Source: Desulfobulbaceae bacterium (GTDB lineage: Bacteria; Desulfobacterota; Desulfobulbia; Desulfobulbales; Desulfocapsaceae). From it: 57,240 nucleotides of DNA. This document shows, one piece after another, positions 35,386-44,599 of the stretch (the stretch's first letter is position 1; each line of letters starts with the position of its first letter). The stretch covers positions 1-57,240 of the forward strand of contig QKIH01000047.1 of the NCBI GenBank assembly GCA_003249645.1, read 5' to 3'. The position numbers and the translations under genes were made by a program. Below the pieces are notes generated by a model. The model did no database searches. It was not told the origin of the DNA and was given only the letters and a program-made list of their open reading frames with translations.

Positions 35386-36068
35386 AACGCAACTTATTGC
35401 TGATAGCAATCTACCTTTTTCTGCTGAGCGGCTGTGCGGTAAACCCAGAATATGTTACCCAAATACCTGAACCGGTGGAAGAGCAGCATGTCCCGGTTGA
35501 ACCTGAAAAACAGGCAGGTTCTCTCTGGGATGACTCAGCCGGGTCACTGTTTTCCGATCACAAGGCAAGCAAGGTTGGTGATATATTAACAGTAACCATT
35601 GATGAACAATCATCTGCCAGCAAGCAGGCTTCAACGAGCTCTGACAGATCTTCAAGCATTGCAGCCGGGATTCCTTATTTCTTCGGTCTGGAAAACAATG
35701 ACCTGATCACCGACACAGGAATTGACATGTCCAATCTGCTCGGTGCTGATTTCTCAAACAGTTATTCAGGATCAGGAACTACAGTAAGAAGCGGAGACCT
35801 CTCTGCCTCCCTGACCACACAGGTAATAGGTGTTTATCCAAACGGCAATTTTAAAATCAGAGGCGGCAAGGAAGTTATGGTTAACAATGAGGTTCAGATC
35901 ATATATTTGACCGGCATTGTTCGCCAGGTTGACATCACAGCAGCAAATACAATCAATTCAAACAAGATACTCAACGCACGAATTACCTACACGGGCAAAG
36001 GTGCTGTAAGTGATAAGCAGAATCCGGGCTGGATGACCAGAACCATAGATAATATCTGGCCTTTTTAA
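35382..36068 (+). CDS. flgH: Flagellar L-ring lipoprotein FlgH
   Basis: A 228-residue lipoprotein with lipobox LLSGC near residue 18, followed by the FlgH core: GSLFSDHKASKVGDILTVTI and VYPNGNFKIRGGKEVMVNNE, then ITYTGKGAVSDKQNPGW. It forms the outer-membrane L ring, which shows that the cell has an outer membrane. It overlaps flgA by four bases, with GGAGG upstream. Confidence 0.96.
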   Translation: MKRNLLLIAIYLFLLSGCAVNPEYVTQIPEPVEEQHVPVEPEKQAGSLWDDSAGSLFSDHKASKVGDILTVTIDEQSSASKQASTSSDRSSSIAAGIPYFFGLENNDLITDTGIDMSNLLGADFSNSYSGSGTTVRSGDLSASLTTQVIGVYPNGNFKIRGGKEVMVNNEVQIIYLTGIVRQVDITAANTINSNKILNARITYTGKGAVSDKQNPGWMTRTIDNIWPF

Positions 36069-36089
36069 ACAGATTTTCGTGAGGATTAC

Positions 36090-37205
36090 ATGATGTTGCA
36101 ACGTTTATTCATCACACTGCTTGGCTTTATACTTTTCGTAACCCCATGCTATGGAGCAAGGATTAAGGATATTGCCAAGCTCAATGGAGTGCGATCCAAC
36201 CAGCTGATCGGTTACGGTCTCGTTACCGGATTAAACGGAACCGGTGATGATATGAAAAAATCGCTGTTTACCCTTCAGGCAGTTTATAACATGATGGTTC
36301 GAAACGGTATCACCGTTGATCCTGATGAAATCAGTAATATTAAAATGAAGAACGTTGCAGCTGTTATGGTAACTGCAGAATTGCCCCCTTTTGCACGTTC
36401 AGGCTCCAACATTGATGTCCAGGTTTCCTCCATAGGCGATGCAAGCAGCCTCGCTGGCGGCACATTGATTATGACCCCTCTCAAAGGCCCGGATAATAAA
36501 GTCTATGCCGTTGCCCAGGGACCTCTTACCCTTGGGGCTTTCGCTTTCGGCGGCAAAGCGGCAAAGGTTCAGCAGAATCATCCTACTGTTGGCAGAATAG
36601 CAAACGGCGCAATTGTTGAAAAGAGCGTCCCTGTTCATGTTGGCGACGACGGCAAATTGGTCTATCAGCTCTCCAACGCAGATTTCACCACCGCTGCCAA
36701 CATGTCCAATACCATTGACCGCGCTTTTGGTAAGAAAACGGCATATCCTACTGATTCCGGAACTGTTGAAGTCACAATTCCCGAAACATACCGTGACAAT
36801 GTTGTTGAATTTGTTTCAGAAGTTGAAAAAATGAATGTGGATGCCGACTCGACTGCACGGGTAGTTGTCAACGAGAGAACCGGCACCATCGTCATGGGAA
36901 AGGATGTCAAACTTTCTACTGTGGCTGTCTCTCACGGCAACCTGAATCTCGTTATACGTGAAAACGAGAATGTGGTTCAGCCCAATCCATTTGCAGCCGG
37001 CCAGACTGTTGTTACTCCTGAAACCAACATGACAGTCACTGAAGAAGAGGGCCAGCTCAATCTGATTAACCTGACTGACGATGTTTCAATCGGCGACATA
37101 GCCAACGCATTGAATGCAATCGGTGCGACACCAAGAGATCTGATAGCTATTTTCCAGGCAATAAAAGCATCCGGTTCAATGCAGGGCGAACTTATCATTC
37201 TTTAG
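36090..37205 (+). CDS. flgI: Flagellar P-ring protein FlgI
   Basis: A 371-residue periplasmic protein with a signal peptide ending CYGA, then RIKDIAKLNGVRSNQLIGYG and LVTGLNGTGDD, the conserved FlgI start. The C-terminus (ALNAIGATPRDLIAIFQAIK) is also typical. It builds the ring around the rod at the peptidoglycan layer. Normal length, undamaged. Confidence 0.97.
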   Translation: MMLQRLFITLLGFILFVTPCYGARIKDIAKLNGVRSNQLIGYGLVTGLNGTGDDMKKSLFTLQAVYNMMVRNGITVDPDEISNIKMKNVAAVMVTAELPPFARSGSNIDVQVSSIGDASSLAGGTLIMTPLKGPDNKVYAVAQGPLTLGAFAFGGKAAKVQQNHPTVGRIANGAIVEKSVPVHVGDDGKLVYQLSNADFTTAANMSNTIDRAFGKKTAYPTDSGTVEVTIPETYRDNVVEFVSEVEKMNVDADSTARVVVNERTGTIVMGKDVKLSTVAVSHGNLNLVIRENENVVQPNPFAAGQTVVTPETNMTVTEEEGQLNLINLTDDVSIGDIANALNAIGATPRDLIAIFQAIKASGSMQGELIIL

Positions 37206-37214
37206 GAGATGACC

Positions 37215-37532
37215 ATGGATTTCAGCATCCACCCTAACAATCTAAATAGCATTTCAACGAGAACCAGCGCCGGAAAAGACGATAAAGAACGTCAGCTGAA
37301 CAGGCTGAGAGAATCTACCCGTGAATTTGAAGCCATATACGTTAATGAGATGTTCAAGGCCATGCGGAAAACGGTCCCTGAAGACGGCATTTTCAAGACC
37401 AGCAAAACAGAAGAAATGTTTAGAGATATGATGGACATGGAACTTGCCCGCGAAACCGCCAAAGGTGACGGAATCGGTATCGGCAAGGCCATGTATGACC
37501 AGATGAAAGAAACAATCGAAAACAAACGCTAA
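37215..37532 (+). CDS. flgJ: FlgJ rod-binding domain protein, without muramidase domain
   Basis: About 105 residues corresponding only to the N-terminal rod-capping half of FlgJ: ESTREFEAIYVNEMFKAMRK, then FRDMMDMELARETAKGDGIG and IGKAMYDQM. The glucosaminidase half of enteric FlgJ is absent, as in many non-enteric species, so wall opening must rely on another enzyme. The ATG at 37215 is chosen because AGGAG ends six bases before it; an ATG at 37209 abuts the ribosome site. Confidence 0.9.
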   Translation: MDFSIHPNNLNSISTRTSAGKDDKERQLNRLRESTREFEAIYVNEMFKAMRKTVPEDGIFKTSKTEEMFRDMMDMELARETAKGDGIGIGKAMYDQMKETIENKR

Positions 37533-37573
37533 TCTTCTCCTTTTCCTACCTTATCAGCAGTTTATCTTTTTTC

Positions 37574-37601
37574 TAAAGTTTATTACAATTTTCTCCGATA
37601 C
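37574..37601 (+). promoter_or_regulatory. Candidate sigma-28 promoter for the flgM operon
   Basis: TAAAGTTT (37574-37581) is a perfect -35 match; TCCGATAC (37594-37601) follows after 12 bases, one more than the consensus 11. Transcription would begin near 37608 and give a leader of about 69 bases that contains the hairpin at 37636-37651. Confidence 0.6.
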
Positions 37602-37635
37602 ATATTTCAACAGAAAGGCTGAAGAAATCAGCAGA

Positions 37636-37651
37636 CATGCAAGGATGCATG
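37636..37651 (+). promoter_or_regulatory. CsrA-type hairpin in the flgM/csrA operon leader
   Basis: CATGC-AAGGAT-GCATG: a 5-bp stem with GGA in a hexaloop. The bases around it match ten of twelve positions of the CsrA consensus RUACARGGAUGU. A second, smaller hairpin AGCC-AAGGA-GGCT (37658-37670) contains the Shine-Dalgarno, ending six bases before the ATG at 37677. csrA is the sixth gene of this operon, so autoregulation is possible. Confidence 0.6.
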
Positions 37652-37676
37652 AGCTTAAGCCAAGGAGGCTGTTGTT

Positions 37677-38252
37677 ATGGAGATTAAAATTGACCAAGCG
37701 GGAATTCAAAAAACACAAGGCTCTCAACAGAGTCAGCGTACCGCACAAAAATATCAGTCACAGGAACTTCTGACATCCAAACTGGTTGTTGGAAAAGATA
37801 CCGTCTCATTGAGCAGTTCAAAATCAGTTTCTAATGTGACATACAATCAGGATCTCTCTATCAACAGCATTGCAGATAAAGGGTATGACCAGCTTCGGGC
37901 AATGGTATTAAACATGCTCGAAGAACAGGGTCTTGATTACAAAATCTCAACCGGCGATTCTGAAATAGACATTTCGACACTTACCCCTGAGGAAGCTCAG
38001 GCGCTCGTAGCTGACGACGGATATTTTGGGGTTGCTAAAACTTCTGATCGAATTGTTGATTTTGCAATATCCGTGAGCGGAAATGATCCGACAAGGCTTG
38101 ATGCAATTCGACAAGGAATTGAACAGGGGTTTCAAGAGGCGTTAGAAGCCTTTGGCGGAACCTTACCTGACATCTCATATGATACGTATGATGCAATTCA
38201 GGAAAAACTCGACAAGTGGGCTAACAGCCTTGCAACAAACTCAGAATCCTAA
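37677..38252 (+). CDS. Conserved flagellar-locus hypothetical protein upstream of flgM
   Basis: A 191-residue soluble protein. The first 60 residues are polar and Gln/Ser-rich like an exported or disordered tail. The rest is a compact domain with LTPEEAQALVADDGYFGVAK, then TSDRIVDFAI and GFQEALEAFGGTLPDIS. I have an impression of similar proteins beside flgM in other deltaproteobacteria-type loci, sometimes misnamed after hydrogenase components, but I cannot name a family. It is the first gene after a sigma-28 candidate promoter and a CsrA-type hairpin, 16 bases ahead of flgM, so a late flagellar role is likely. No catalytic motif is visible. Confidence 0.6.
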   Translation: MEIKIDQAGIQKTQGSQQSQRTAQKYQSQELLTSKLVVGKDTVSLSSSKSVSNVTYNQDLSINSIADKGYDQLRAMVLNMLEEQGLDYKISTGDSEIDISTLTPEEAQALVADDGYFGVAKTSDRIVDFAISVSGNDPTRLDAIRQGIEQGFQEALEAFGGTLPDISYDTYDAIQEKLDKWANSLATNSES

Positions 38253-38268
38253 CAGGGTGGGGATAACC

Positions 38269-38556
38269 ATGAGCGTAAAATTTATAGGCGTAGGCGGACC
38301 GGCACAAATAGGCAGCTTACAGAAAACAGGAAAATCTCAGGATACGAACAAGACTGACGGAATCGGCAAGGACAGCGTGGAATTCTCTTCTGTTCTGCAG
38401 GATGTTCATAAGGCGCAGTCTACTCAGGCAGGAAGTTCCAGTGAACGTGCTGAAAAAGTATTGGCGCTTAAAGCCCAGGTTTCAGAAGGTTCATATCAGC
38501 CTGATCTTAACAAGGTCGCATCTTCCCTGCTGCAATTTCTCATAGAGGAGAAGTGA
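38269..38556 (+). CDS. flgM: Anti-sigma-28 factor FlgM
   Basis: A 95-residue, mostly disordered protein. The C-terminal sigma-binding part shows KVLALKAQVSEGSYQPDLNK and VASSLLQFLIEE, the family pattern. FlgM holds FliA until the hook is finished and is then exported. The ATG at 38269 has GGGG ahead and avoids overlap with the preceding gene. flgN follows after one base. Confidence 0.9.
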   Translation: MSVKFIGVGGPAQIGSLQKTGKSQDTNKTDGIGKDSVEFSSVLQDVHKAQSTQAGSSSERAEKVLALKAQVSEGSYQPDLNKVASSLLQFLIEEK

Positions 38557-38557
38557 G

Positions 38558-38908
38558 ATGGCACACTCTGCTAGACCACATCTTGAAAAACTGCTGGAAG
38601 CAATTCTGCAAGAAAGACATTTTGCAAAACAGCTTGAACTCGATGAAATGAAACGGGTTATGCAGGAGAAAGAAGACATTATCCAGATTTTGTCTCATTT
38701 CACCAAACTCGACCCGGAAGATTATGATATCGCGAAACAGGTAAGCCGCGAAAACAGGCGAAATGCCTTTCTTTTTCGCTCTACACTGCGATGGATTCGC
38801 GACACTATGGAATTTTTCGGTAGAAAATCCGTAACCGAAACCTACTCATCCCGAGCAAACACGGTGTCATCTCATGTCAACGGCCGTTTGCTTTCAGGTA
38901 AAGTATAA
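38558..38908 (+). CDS. flgN: FlgN-type export chaperone for FlgK and FlgL
   Basis: A 116-residue helical protein with the FlgN-family C-terminal pattern RENRRNAFLFRSTLRWIRDT and a following Tyr/Ser tail. FlgN keeps the hook-filament junction proteins FlgK and FlgL (the next two genes) ready for export. The family is loosely conserved, so context carries much of the assignment. Confidence 0.85.
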   Translation: MAHSARPHLEKLLEAILQERHFAKQLELDEMKRVMQEKEDIIQILSHFTKLDPEDYDIAKQVSRENRRNAFLFRSTLRWIRDTMEFFGRKSVTETYSSRANTVSSHVNGRLLSGKV

Positions 38909-38923
38909 TACGAGGTAACCACT

Positions 38924-40369
38924 ATGGCTGGCGGTCTTTTCAGTGCGCTTAACGCCGCGAGGACTTCTCTTGAAGTCAATCAAAAATCCATTGAAATTGT
39001 TGGAAACAACATCTCCAATGTCAACACCGAAGGCTATTCACGTCAAAGTACGGAGCTAACCCCCTACCCCTCCGTTAACTTTGGTGACTTTTTTGTCGGC
39101 AACGGTGTTAAGGTTGAAAATGTCCGCCGTGATCATGATGTTTTCCTGACAGCTCAGATCGTTGGCAAAGCAGCCGATTACGGATACGAATCCGGCCAGT
39201 CCAGTTCTTTATCCGAACTTGAACGAATCTTTGCAATCACCGATGACAATATTGCTACCTATACCGATGAATTTTTCGATTCATGGCAGGAGCTCAGTGC
39301 CAGTCCATCCGATCTCGTCCTGCGTGACACAGTAATTCAGCGTGGAGAACTCCTCGGCACAACGTTTTCCAACACCATCAACCAGATGGACGAGGTTGTA
39401 TCAAATATCAACAATGAAATTACGTCTAAACTTGATGACATCAACGCTCAGATTGCACAGATAGCAGAATTGAACGAGCGTATTTACACCATAGAAATTC
39501 AGGGACAGTCTGCAAACAGTGCCAGAGATGAGCGCGATGTACTGGCAAAAAAACTTGCCCAGTCTATCGGTGCAGAAAATTATGAAGACAACAAAGGGAT
39601 GATGACCGTGCAGCTGCCTGGCGGCCTTCCTCTCGTTGCCGGCAATATGGCAATGGAAATTGAGGCCGTAACCAACGGCAGTGAACTTGACCTGCAGCTG
39701 AATGCCGCCGGAACCAGCCGAATCCTTTCTGACAAGAACCTCGGAGGTGAAATTGCCGGATTATCGTACGTGAAGAACACTTTTATCCCTGAGCTTAAAG
39801 ATGATCTTGATCAGCTTGCATACGCCATTGCAACCGAAGTTAACGCTGTACATAACAATGGCGCGGGCCTTGACGGCACCGTCGGCAACTTTTTTGAGGA
39901 TCCGCCAAATCTCGGCGGCGCAGTTGACCCTACTCAACCCGACTGGTATGGGGCTGCAAGATCATTGTCAGTACAGGTAACAAGTGCTGAACAGGTCGCG
40001 GCAGGTTATATCCCCGATCCGCCTGATACAGTGGCCGCTCCGGGTGATAATCAGAATGCGCTTGATATGTCCAATGTTGGGGAGAGCCTTACTGTCCCAT
40101 TGCCGCCGGATACACCGATCGACACATTTGATTCATTTTATGGCAAGCTGGTTGCACGTATCGGTCTTGCAGTCAATCATAACGAACTCCAGCTTCAGGG
40201 TGCTGAAGACGCGATGGTTCAACTTGAAAATATGAACGACGGCCTGGTAGGCGTGTCTCTTGAAGAAGAGATGGTCAGCCTTATTCAATATCAGCGCGGG
40301 TTCCAATCTTCAGCTAAATTTCTCACAACAGTAGATGAGCTTATGAACTCATTAATCAATATCAAATAA
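38924..40369 (+). CDS. flgK: Hook-filament junction protein FlgK (HAP1)
   Basis: A 481-residue HAP1. VGNNISNVNTEGYSRQSTEL at the N-terminus and VSLEEEMVSLIQYQRGFQSS at the C-terminus are the diagnostic termini. It joins hook to filament with FlgL. Slightly shorter than enteric FlgK (about 550), with the difference in the central region. Confidence 0.96.
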   Translation: MAGGLFSALNAARTSLEVNQKSIEIVGNNISNVNTEGYSRQSTELTPYPSVNFGDFFVGNGVKVENVRRDHDVFLTAQIVGKAADYGYESGQSSSLSELERIFAITDDNIATYTDEFFDSWQELSASPSDLVLRDTVIQRGELLGTTFSNTINQMDEVVSNINNEITSKLDDINAQIAQIAELNERIYTIEIQGQSANSARDERDVLAKKLAQSIGAENYEDNKGMMTVQLPGGLPLVAGNMAMEIEAVTNGSELDLQLNAAGTSRILSDKNLGGEIAGLSYVKNTFIPELKDDLDQLAYAIATEVNAVHNNGAGLDGTVGNFFEDPPNLGGAVDPTQPDWYGAARSLSVQVTSAEQVAAGYIPDPPDTVAAPGDNQNALDMSNVGESLTVPLPPDTPIDTFDSFYGKLVARIGLAVNHNELQLQGAEDAMVQLENMNDGLVGVSLEEEMVSLIQYQRGFQSSAKFLTTVDELMNSLINIK

Positions 40370-40394
40370 TGGGTTTTTATAAACAGGTGACTTT

Positions 40395-42050
40395 ATGAAA
40401 GTAACTGACGCAAGCACATACCGCTTAATGAACACAAATCTTGACAGGATCACCAACACCCTTCAGGATCTTCGCAATATTGGCGCCACCGGATTGAAGC
40501 TGAATGAGGCTTCTGACGATGTGTCAGCTATTCGTCCCGTCATCACGACCAGAACCCAGATCAGAGCCACCGATCGCTACATTGAAACCATGGGTGTTTC
40601 TCTGGACAAAATGGAGTCCACAGACGGCTATCTTGACCAGGTTGAGAATATCCTGCAGAGAGTCAAAGAAATCGGCGTAACTGCTGTTAACGGCGCCCTT
40701 AGCGACGCTGACCTTGATACACTTGCAGACGAGGTTAGCCAGCTTAAGGCAGAGCTGCTTGATGCTGCAAACGCTATGATAGACGGGAAATACATTTTTT
40801 CCGGATATCAGGAAAATACCAAGCCTTTTGTTGAAAACGCCAATTACGACCCGGATCTCTGGGATGCCAGTAACCCGAACACCTGGCCCTATCTCTATAT
40901 GGGAGACAACAACCCGACCAGTCTCGAGATAACCCCCGGTGAACTCATTGAAGTCAATCTGACCGGTAACGACCTCTTCTTCGGTATCTCAAATGAGACC
41001 ATGGACGGAACACCGACCGAACCGCCTCTGACCGGTATCCAGCAGGGAACCGCCATGACGGGGGTTGCCGACACCTTTACCATTACTGCTGGTGGCGTAA
41101 CAACGACAATTAATACCGCCGATACATCCATCAATTACGCTCAGCAGATAGCTGATGCCATGGACAGCAATTTATCCGGCAATACCACCGGACTTTCGGT
41201 TACGGTCAATGCATCACGAACTGAAGAATCAGGTACATTCGTACCGACATCTGATCCGTATACCCTGACTGTCAACGGCATGGATATTGCCTCCGCGCCA
41301 GCACCATCTGCATACCAGCTTGACTTCCAGATCGACAGCTTTATTCAAAATCAGATTGCCAACGATCCAACCAGCGCCGGAGGTTCAATTGCTGACGGAG
41401 ACGCATGGTTTTATGATGCGAACGGCACTAAAATTGAAATTATTGGCAGTGCACAGGCAGGCGATCTTTCTTTCAGAGCTGCAGATGGAGCCGATATTAC
41501 TGTCACTGAATCAACCACTGCCGGAACCGGATTTACCTCAGCTGCATACAACAACAGCACGACAACCACCTACGGAACGATCGATATCGGCACCAACTCT
41601 ACTGACAGCGTCGTTCTGGCGGGAACAGGACTTGCCAGCGTCGGTCTTACCGCAGCAACCCTTGATGCAGCTGACCAGTACCCGCCAGATACCGGCAGAC
41701 TGGATCTGTTCAGTGCTTTGACAAGAATGGAAGAAGCTCTTCGCGCTGGCAATATTAACGACCCTGATGGGCCTGGTGGCGGCGTCAGCCAGAATCTTGA
41801 AGACATTGATTTAGGTGCTGATCAGGAGCGAAGACTCCGCAGCAGATTAGGCAACCGTGCTTCAAGGGTTGAAACAGCAATGTCATATCAGGAGGAAGTC
41901 AAGGTAGACCTCGAACAAATCCTCTCCCGATACCAGGATGCCGATGCAATTGAAATCTTCAATGAAATTGTTCAACAGGAAACGGCATACCAGGCAGCCT
42001 TGAGCATTACCGCAAAAGTATCTAAAATCTCCATACTGGATTATTTTTAG
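40395..42050 (+). CDS. flgL: Hook-filament junction protein FlgL (HAP3), enlarged
   Basis: A 551-residue HAP3. The flagellin-like N-terminus (STYRLMNTNLDRITNTLQDL, then LNEASDDVSAIRPV) and C-terminus (SRYQDADAIEIFNEIVQQET) are typical. Enteric FlgL is about 317 residues; here a Thr/Gly/Ala-rich central insertion of more than 200 residues (about 160-410) enlarges the surface-exposed part. It may alter surface properties near the hook; that is inference. Confidence 0.94.
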   Translation: MKVTDASTYRLMNTNLDRITNTLQDLRNIGATGLKLNEASDDVSAIRPVITTRTQIRATDRYIETMGVSLDKMESTDGYLDQVENILQRVKEIGVTAVNGALSDADLDTLADEVSQLKAELLDAANAMIDGKYIFSGYQENTKPFVENANYDPDLWDASNPNTWPYLYMGDNNPTSLEITPGELIEVNLTGNDLFFGISNETMDGTPTEPPLTGIQQGTAMTGVADTFTITAGGVTTTINTADTSINYAQQIADAMDSNLSGNTTGLSVTVNASRTEESGTFVPTSDPYTLTVNGMDIASAPAPSAYQLDFQIDSFIQNQIANDPTSAGGSIADGDAWFYDANGTKIEIIGSAQAGDLSFRAADGADITVTESTTAGTGFTSAAYNNSTTTTYGTIDIGTNSTDSVVLAGTGLASVGLTAATLDAADQYPPDTGRLDLFSALTRMEEALRAGNINDPDGPGGGVSQNLEDIDLGADQERRLRSRLGNRASRVETAMSYQEEVKVDLEQILSRYQDADAIEIFNEIVQQETAYQAALSITAKVSKISILDYF

Positions 42051-42143
42051 TAAATTCAGTTTCAAACACATAAGGATACGTGGTATATTTAGATTATTGC
42101 TAAAGAATACCTTCTATAATACTTACCCTGTTTGGAGTTCATC

Positions 42144-42386
42144 ATGCTGGTTTTAACCAGAAAAGCCGGTGAAGGGATTGCCATAGGCGATGACATCACC
42201 ATTAAAATAATAGAGATGAAAGGCGGCGGCGTTAGAATCGGCATTGATGCCCCTCAAAACAAAAAAATCTATCGACAGGAAGTCTACGATCGTATCAGCA
42301 ACGAGAACAAAGAGGCAGCACAATGGAATCCTGCCGATCTCGATGCACTCAGCTTGAACCTCTCTCTTGGGAAAAAGAAAAAATGA
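42144..42386 (+). CDS. csrA: Translational regulator CsrA
   Basis: An 80-residue CsrA, opening MLVLTRKAGEGIAIGDDITI with the conserved Leu-Thr-Arg first strand, then VRIGIDAPQNKKIYRQEVYD with the RNA-contact segment. CsrA dimers bind GGA motifs in mRNA leaders. The ATG at 42144 is chosen because GGAG lies seven bases before it; a TTG at 42132 is in frame. It overlaps fliW by four bases and follows flgL, so it is co-expressed with filament genes. Confidence 0.96.
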   Translation: MLVLTRKAGEGIAIGDDITIKIIEMKGGGVRIGIDAPQNKKIYRQEVYDRISNENKEAAQWNPADLDALSLNLSLGKKKK

Positions 42387-42838
42387 GAAAGATCAAAACT
42401 CGATTTGGTGAAATAGAGTATAACCCTGACAACCTCCTCCATTTTCCCGCCGGGATGATAGGCTTCCCGACTTTACATGATTTTATCGTCATGCCGAATA
42501 AAAAAGAAGGGCCCCTGTTCTGGATTCAGAGTGTTGATGAACCAAGTATAGCTTTTGTTCTTACTGACCCGAGTAATTTCTTTCTCAATTACAGAATCAT
42601 CCCCGATGATAATGAACGCTCCGTTTTACGCATTGAGGCAGATGATTCTTGTTACATCCTTACTGTAGTAACGGTTCCGCCTGATCAGAAAATCACCATC
42701 AATCTTGCAGCCCCTATTCTCTTCAGCCCCAAAACCAATAGAGCAATGCAGGTCATTCTTGAAAATACAGATTACCATTGCAAAACGCCATTGCCTGAAG
42801 TCCAGGTTGAAAAAGAGGAAGCAGAGAACGCCAAATAG
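42383..42838 (+). CDS. fliW: Flagellar assembly factor and CsrA antagonist FliW
   Basis: A 151-residue FliW. Motifs include TRFGEIEYNPDNLLHFPAGM, then IGFPTLHDFIV and NLAAPILFSPKTNRAMQVIL. In Bacillus and Campylobacter FliW binds either flagellin or CsrA, freeing CsrA to block flagellin translation when unassembled flagellin builds up. The csrA-fliW overlap and the flagellin gene next door support the same circuit here. A terminator follows. Confidence 0.95.
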   Translation: MRKIKTRFGEIEYNPDNLLHFPAGMIGFPTLHDFIVMPNKKEGPLFWIQSVDEPSIAFVLTDPSNFFLNYRIIPDDNERSVLRIEADDSCYILTVVTVPPDQKITINLAAPILFSPKTNRAMQVILENTDYHCKTPLPEVQVEKEEAENAK

Positions 42839-42868
42839 ATGGATTTCCACCCACATTTGAATGCAATG

Positions 42869-42900
42869 AAAAACCGGACGCTGATCGTCCGGTTTTTTTT
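42869..42900 (+). terminator. Rho-independent terminator after fliW
   Basis: AAAAACCGGACG (42869-42880), loop CTGAT, CGTCCGGTTTTT (42886-42897), running into a T tract. It separates the flgM operon from the first flagellin gene. Confidence 0.92.
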
Positions 42901-42928
42901 ATTTCTTTAGATTTTTTTTCCTCTTTTC

Positions 42929-42955
42929 AAAACTTTTTCAATATTTTACCGAATT
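42929..42955 (+). promoter_or_regulatory. Weak sigma-28-like site ahead of the first flagellin
   Basis: AAAACTTT-N11-ACCGAATT keeps six of eight -35 bases and the CCGA core of the -10 at correct spacing, but the -10 end is off consensus. It is the best candidate I found between the fliW terminator and the first flagellin; the leader would be about 145 bases. Confidence 0.3.
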
Positions 42956-43106
42956 ATCATTTTTTTCTGCATTATTTCTTAACTTCCTCTCTAAACAGTC
43001 GAAAAGTGTATTAACTGCGAGGTAGTACCAAAATTTAAAGAGACTTTACGTTTGTGAATTGATTGACAATTGACGCCAACGACACCTAGTTCAAGGAGGA
43101 TTAATA

Positions 43107-44597
43107 ATGGCACTTACAATCAACACAAACATTCCATCACTGAATGCCCAGAGAAACCTGGGAAAAACTCAAAACGACTTAGCAAAGTCTATGCAGCGCC
43201 TTTCATCTGGTCTGCGTATTAACTCAGCCAAAGATGACGCTGCCGGACTAGCAATTTCTGACAGGATGACCAGTCAGATACGTGGCTTAAACCAGGCCGT
43301 TCGTAATGCAAACGATGGTATTTCTCTTGCTCAAACTGCTGAAGGTGCAATGCAAGAGGCCACGAATATCCTCCAGAGAATCAGAGAATTAGCAGTACAG
43401 TCAGCCAATGATTCAAACTCCTTAGATGACAGAGCATCTCTGCAGAAAGAGGTCTCGGAACTTCAGGCCGAATTAAACAGGATTGCCAACAGTACAGAAT
43501 TCAACAATACCAAACTGCTGGATGGAACATTCACCTCTGCACTCTTTCAGGTTGGTGCCAATAAAGGACAGACTATAGCCGTATCTGTTGGTGCTGCCCG
43601 TGCAACTGATATGGGAGATTACCAGATCAGTTCAGAGACAAAAACCATTACAGCTACTGCTGTCGCCGATGTTCAAACCCTTACTATTTCAGGAAATCAG
43701 ACAACTGAAGAAGTTAATATTCCTGATCCTGCATCAGCCTATGATGTCGCAAAGCTTGTGAATCAGAAGAGCAACGATACAGGAGTAGAGGCAGAAGCAG
43801 TAACCAATCTCAAAATAAGTGGTCTCTCTACCGCAGGCAGTATAAGTTTTTCTCTTGCCGGCGCCAACAACACAGCAGGAAATGAAGTTAAAATCAGCGC
43901 TGTTATTACGGATGTCGACGATCTTTCTCCACTAGTCGCATCCATTAACAATAACACTGCTGTTACAGGTATAACAGCCCGACTCGACAATAATGGCGAC
44001 ATCATCATGACCAATGACCAGGGCTATGACATTGCCTTTTCTGATTTCACATTTACAGATGAAAGCGGCGGTGATCAACAACTCACCCTGACTAACCTTG
44101 ATGCAAATGAAGAAGATCCAGGTGCAGGCACCTTCGATTTAATCAGCGGTTCAGCAACTGAAGCAGTTGTACAGGGTACGCTTACTTTTCATTCTAACAA
44201 CCCTTACACCATTGAGACTAACGGTGCTACTGCCGCCAATACAAACTGGTTCTCCCTTACCTATTCAGCATCAAATCTCGAAACTGTTGCAGAAATTGAC
44301 ATCAGTACCAGGCTCGGTGCAGGCAATGCTCTCAAAGTAGTTGACGGTGCCATAGCATTCATTGACGGTCAGCGTGCAAATCTCGGTGCTGTCATGAACC
44401 GTTTTGAATCAACCATCGCCAACCTGAATAACGTCGTAGAGAACGTTTCTGCTGCACGATCCAGGATCATGGATGCAGATATTGCTCAGGAAACATCGAA
44501 CATGACCAAACAGAATATTCTCCAGCAGGCTGGTGTATCAATCCTGGCACAGGCTAACACCACCCCGCAATTGGCGTTGAGCTTGCTCCAAGGCTAA
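43107..44597 (+). CDS. fliC: Flagellin FliC, copy 1
   Basis: A 496-residue flagellin. The conserved D0/D1 ends are intact: [20 protein letters not shown] and [20 protein letters not shown] at the start, and [20 protein letters not shown] to LALSLLQG at the end. The middle (about 165-400) is the variable, surface-exposed part. It is exactly as long as copy 2 at 51145 and about the same in its ends. The leader holds only one GGA cluster, at AAGGAGGA in the Shine-Dalgarno. A hairpin terminator follows. Confidence 0.97.
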   Translation: MALTINTNIPSLNAQRNLGKTQNDLAKSMQRLSSGLRINSAKDDAAGLAISDRMTSQIRGLNQAVRNANDGISLAQTAEGAMQEATNILQRIRELAVQSANDSNSLDDRASLQKEVSELQAELNRIANSTEFNNTKLLDGTFTSALFQVGANKGQTIAVSVGAARATDMGDYQISSETKTITATAVADVQTLTISGNQTTEEVNIPDPASAYDVAKLVNQKSNDTGVEAEAVTNLKISGLSTAGSISFSLAGANNTAGNEVKISAVITDVDDLSPLVASINNNTAVTGITARLDNNGDIIMTNDQGYDIAFSDFTFTDESGGDQQLTLTNLDANEEDPGAGTFDLISGSATEAVVQGTLTFHSNNPYTIETNGATAANTNWFSLTYSASNLETVAEIDISTRLGAGNALKVVDGAIAFIDGQRANLGAVMNRFESTIANLNNVVENVSAARSRIMDADIAQETSNMTKQNILQQAGVSILAQANTTPQLALSLLQG

Positions 44598-44599
44598 AA

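Noticed and set aside
42992..43018. TAAACAGT upstream of flagellin copy 1 as a sigma-28 -35 box
   Set aside because: At 15 bases spacing the -10 position reads TTAACTGC, which lacks CCGATAA.
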